Below are positions 61,528 through 64,000 of a DNA stretch of 64,000 nucleotides, in pieces. This DNA comes from Oleisolibacter albus (GTDB lineage Bacteria > Pseudomonadota > Alphaproteobacteria > Azospirillales > Azospirillaceae), in the NCBI RefSeq assembly GCF_003336875.1, contig NZ_QGNJ01000013.1:1-64000 (forward strand). Direction: 5' to 3'. The notes beneath the pieces were generated by a model, which did not search any database, was not told the origin of the DNA, and saw nothing but the letters and a program-made list of their open reading frames with translations. Every line of letters begins with the position of its first letter. The first letter of the stretch is position 1. The position numbers and the translations under genes were made by a program.

Positions 61528-61941
61528 TCAACGCTCCCGCAGGCCGACCAGATCCTCATCCAGGGCGGAACCGTCGAAGGTCGGCAGGGCTGCAACCTGC
61601 TCCGCACGCATGGGCAGCGTCACCGTATCGGCACCCGCATCGAGATCGGCCGGCTTCCAGGGCAGGCGAATGCGCCTCTCACCCAGGCCAAGGAAGCCGC
61701 CCGTGGCAACGATGATCGCCTCCACCTCCCCACTGCGACGGTTCCACAGGACATCCTCGATCTCGCCGATCCCCTCTCCGTCCACGGATTGCACCAGCTT
61801 GCCCACCAGATTTTCGGCCAGCGCGGCATTGGCCACAGGCGCGCTGGCGGTGCCGGACAGGCTCCCGTCCGCCGCAGCCGCGGACCCCGGCATCAGCAGA
61901 AGGCTCACGGCCAGCCAACCGGCACGGTGGCGGGAGGACAT
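61528..61941 (-). CDS. PRC-barrel protein, secreted (third of three)
   Basis: 137 residues with a signal peptide (AGWLAVSLLLMPGSAAAA) and one PRC-barrel (about 40-115): LVGKLVQSVDGEGIGEIEDV, VEAIIVATGGFLGLGERRIR and LPWKPADL. PRC-barrels are small beta-barrels involved in RNA processing, photosynthetic reaction centres and, in exported form, unknown envelope roles. It lies one base after the stop-start gap of the second PRC gene, so they share an operon. Confidence 0.92.
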   Translation of the reverse strand: MSSRHRAGWLAVSLLLMPGSAAAADGSLSGTASAPVANAALAENLVGKLVQSVDGEGIGEIEDVLWNRRSGEVEAIIVATGGFLGLGERRIRLPWKPADLDAGADTVTLPMRAEQVAALPTFDGSALDEDLVGLRER

Positions 61942-61942
61942 G

Positions 61943-62524
61943 TCATTGCCCTTTCAAGGCCGTCATGCCGGCGGCCATCTGATCCTCGTCCCAGGTGGGA
62001 GCGGCCTTGAACTCGGCCTGGTCCATCTGGATGCGCACCTGATCCTGTCCAGGCGCGACCTGAGCCTGGCTCCAGGGCACCTGGACCTTGCGCGCCCCCA
62101 GGCCGAGAAATCCGCCGGTACCGATGATGGCCGCCTGGATCTGGCCGGATTGCCGGTCGATCAGCAGATCGTCGATCTCGCCGATCTCTTCGCCATCACG
62201 TCCGATCACGGTCCGTCCCAACAGGGACTCACGGTCTTCCCCGTCCGCCTGGTCGGAAACCGCAGCCTGATCGGACAATGCCTGATCGATCTTCTCCTGT
62301 CCTGACGGCGCCGCTGCCTGCTGCCCGCCCGGCGGGACAATCGTCACCTCGGCCTGCCCCTGCCGTTCAATCGTGACCTGCGGTTCCGCCGGTTGCACCT
62401 GGACGGTGGCGCGGTCGGTGGCGCCCTGGCCAGCCGTGCTCGTCTCCTGTCCCGCTGCGGGCAGGACACTGCCCGCCAAAAGGGCGGCGCCGGCGCAGAT
62501 CCCGGCCCAATCCTGCATCCGCAT
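61943..62524 (-). CDS. PRC-barrel protein, secreted (second of three)
   Basis: 193 residues. A signal (AGICAGAALLAGSVLPAAGQ), a disordered Gln/Ala/Glu-rich linker (about 25-95) and a PRC-barrel (about 98-175: SLLGRTVIGRDGEEIGEIDD, IQAAIIGTGGFLGLGARKVQ, VPWSQAQV). The GGFLGLG motif is shared with the third protein, indicating duplication. GGGGAG and AGGA precede the ATG at 62524. Confidence 0.92.
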   Translation of the reverse strand: MRMQDWAGICAGAALLAGSVLPAAGQETSTAGQGATDRATVQVQPAEPQVTIERQGQAEVTIVPPGGQQAAAPSGQEKIDQALSDQAAVSDQADGEDRESLLGRTVIGRDGEEIGEIDDLLIDRQSGQIQAAIIGTGGFLGLGARKVQVPWSQAQVAPGQDQVRIQMDQAEFKAAPTWDEDQMAAGMTALKGQ

Positions 62525-62582
62525 GATCCTGCTCCCCCGATGGATACCCTTGACGCCGGCTATTCAACCCTGACGGCGGGGT

Positions 62583-63584
62583 TCAGTTCCCCTTTGGCAC
62601 TCCGCCCGGCTGGCTCTGCCCCACCATCGGGTCCTGCGGGTTGGCCGGCTTATAGGGTGCGGCCGCCCGCAGCGCGTCGGCACTCTGCCGGCTGGTCAAA
62701 CCGCCGCCCGCCGACTGGATCTCACTCCAGGGCAGCAGGATCTGACGCCCGTCCTGGCTCAGGGTGACAACGGCATGGGTGATGTCGCCACTGGCCGGGT
62801 TCAGCAACAGGTCCTCGACGCTGCCGATGGCCGTGCCGGCCGCATCCTGGATCGGCCGGCCGAGGATGCCGCCGATGCCGGTTTCCGATGGTGCTTGTTG
62901 CTGTTCACCCGTCGCTGCCGTCTCCGCCACCGGCTCCTGGTCCGGCGGGGGCGCTGTGGGTGCTTCCGACCCCGCATTGGCCCGCTCGTTTGCCATGGCC
63001 GCCTCATCCGCTTCCTGCGGTCGGACGCCGACATCGCCCATGACGGGGGCCACAGCCTCGGCTCCTTCCTCGGCCGCCGCTGCCGGACCAGCGGCGGCCG
63101 GGTTCCCCAGCAGGGTCGCCAACTGATGATCCGCCTGCCCAAGGGCAGAGACAACGGCCAGACGTCTGTCCCGGTCGGCGCCGGCCTGTGACAGTGCCAT
63201 CCTGGCCTGCTCCAGGGCGGACAATGCCTCGGACTGGGCCGGGGACTGCGCGGAAGATGCGTGCAGCGCGGCCGCCGCTCGATCAAGGGCCGTTGTTGCC
63301 TCGGTCCGGGCCGCATCGGCACGGGCTGCGTCGGCCGGCTGCGCCGTCCGGTCGGCAAGACCGGCGAAAGAGGCGGCAGCCCTGGCCAGGGCCTGACGGG
63401 CCGCTTCGATGGACGCAGGCGGCATGGTGGCACGCTCCACCGGCGGGGCGGGCTGTGGCTGATCCGCCGGGATCGGCGATGTCGGCACAGGTTCTGGCTG
63501 CCCCTGGGCGCGACCTGGCCCGGCGGCCAGACCAGGCGCAAGCAGAAGGCAAAAAGTCGACAGGACAACCGCGGCACGCGACAT
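62583..63584 (-). CDS. PRC-barrel protein, secreted, long (first of three)
   Basis: 333 residues. A signal (VLSTFCLLLAPGLAAGPGRA), a Pro/Gln-rich stretch, an Ala-rich helical region (about 55-150: RQALARAAASFAGLADRTAQ), a second low-complexity Glu/Ala linker, and a C-terminal PRC-barrel (about 240-305: GGILGRPIQDAAGTAIGSVE, ITHAVVTLSQDGRQILLPWS). It lies 58 bp upstream of the second PRC gene in the same direction. The helical part could be a spacer or coiled coil through the periplasm. Confidence 0.9.
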   Translation of the reverse strand: MSRAAVVLSTFCLLLAPGLAAGPGRAQGQPEPVPTSPIPADQPQPAPPVERATMPPASIEAARQALARAAASFAGLADRTAQPADAARADAARTEATTALDRAAAALHASSAQSPAQSEALSALEQARMALSQAGADRDRRLAVVSALGQADHQLATLLGNPAAAGPAAAAEEGAEAVAPVMGDVGVRPQEADEAAMANERANAGSEAPTAPPPDQEPVAETAATGEQQQAPSETGIGGILGRPIQDAAGTAIGSVEDLLLNPASGDITHAVVTLSQDGRQILLPWSEIQSAGGGLTSRQSADALRAAAPYKPANPQDPMVGQSQPGGVPKGN

Positions 63585-63692
63585 GGGAACGGCTCCGGCA
63601 GGGCGGGACAGACAGCAGTCTTCCGCTTCAACCGGTCGTCGGAACCGGGGTTCCCTGCGGGGCTACGCCATCAACCGATGGGGGCCCAGGAC

Positions 63693-64000
63693 TCAGGCCG
63701 CTTCACTCTCCAGGCGCAGCATATCGATACAGGAACCCTCGCGGGCGGCGAAGGCACCGGCGAACGATTGGCGGGCCTCCCGCTCGATCGCCGCCATCGC
63801 CTGATCGTCGTGGTCGGGATCATGGTGGAACAGGCAGAACTGCTTCACCCCGGCCAGACGGGACAGGCGGACACCTTCGTTCCAGGTGGAGTGGCCCCAG
63901 CCGATGCGGGCGGCGAACTCCTCCTCGGTGTAGCTGCTGTCATAGACGACCAGATCCGCCCCTTCGATCAGGGACAGGATGTTCTCATCGGTCTGACCGG
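63693..64000 (-). CDS. Metallo-beta-lactamase-fold hydrolase, 3' part only
   Basis: The reverse strand encodes the last about 102 residues of a protein whose start lies beyond base 64000. ADLVVYDSSYTEEEFA, GWGHSTWNEGVRL and FCLFHHDPDHDD are C-terminal signatures of MBL-fold phosphodiesterase-like enzymes (PhnP/RNase Z-related group), with conserved Asp and His for metal binding. It ends LRLESEAA before the TGA at 63693-63695. Confidence 0.85.
   Translation of the reverse strand, partial: GQTDENILSLIEGADLVVYDSSYTEEEFAARIGWGHSTWNEGVRLSRLAGVKQFCLFHHDPDHDDQAMAAIEREARQSFAGAFAAREGSCIDMLRLESEAA

Noticed and set aside
1-64000. CRISPR arrays, prophage or plasmid replication modules
   Set aside because: No regularly spaced 25-40 bp repeats, cas, integrase, capsid or replication genes were seen on either strand.

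Overview
The window is GC-rich (well over 65% by eye) and densely coded. Gene content points to an alphaproteobacterium of the Rhodospirillales, most like Azospirillaceae (Azospirillum, Niveispirillum or Nitrospirillum relatives). The clues are a split-subunit glycine decarboxylase (gcvPA/gcvPB), a PraR-type XRE regulator, an APH-type ThrB next to rnhA, an HWE-family kinase and a tuf/tRNA-Gly/tRNA-Tyr/tRNA-Thr neighbourhood. The genus-level placement is inference; the alphaproteobacterial assignment is firmer.

Layout. 0-2 kb: 5' end of tuf, tRNA-Gly(TCC), tRNA-Tyr(GTA), rlmB and tRNA-Thr(TGT). 2-9 kb: an HWE sensor kinase, a phasin, small and lipoprotein genes, a hemerythrin-like protein, phoU, a two-module pentapeptide-repeat protein and a P-loop ATPase. 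9-13 kb: a BtuF/FecCD-type uptake pair without an ATPase, a MarR regulator and aguB. 13-22 kb: an exopolysaccharide cluster (a 1005-residue multi-SLBB export protein, two GT2 and one GT4 glycosyltransferases, a Wzz-like protein and an O-antigen-ligase-like membrane protein) with a PraR-like regulator inside it. 22-33 kb: an AstE/ASPA-like hydrolase, a 1624-residue alpha-2-macroglobulin whose thioester Cys position is Ser, a polytopic membrane protein, an aminotransferase and two tandem paralogous solute-binding proteins. 33-38 kb: gcvT-gcvH-gcvPA-gcvPB behind a tandem glycine riboswitch.

38-50 kb: ispH, a chemoreceptor, a divergent AraC/FMN-flavoprotein pair, and a phage-shock operon (new 55-residue membrane protein, pspA, pspC) with a consensus sigma-54 promoter and an upstream palindrome. 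Then comes a roughly 3.1-kb IS1595-type transposon with 45-bp inverted repeats carrying three lower-GC passenger genes (an AlbA_2-type ATP-binding protein and two small proteins). It is followed by an eight-unit 10-11 bp repeat array, thrB and rnhA. The ispH/thrB/rnhA grouping common in the order is therefore split by about 9 kb here.

50-64 kb: DUF2807, gloA, DUF1499, panC; a photolyase operon (SDR, Tat-type DUF6134-like protein, FeS-type photolyase, SDR, SnoaL-like); zur and a COG0523 GTPase with a His-rich insert; an ArsB/NhaD-type transporter; three PRC-barrel envelope proteins in tandem; and the 3' end of a metallo-beta-lactamase-fold gene.

The strongest candidates for something undescribed are the passenger genes of the IS1595-type element with the perfect 13-bp inverted repeat at their junction, the small membrane protein heading the sigma-54 psp operon, and the repeat array upstream of thrB.
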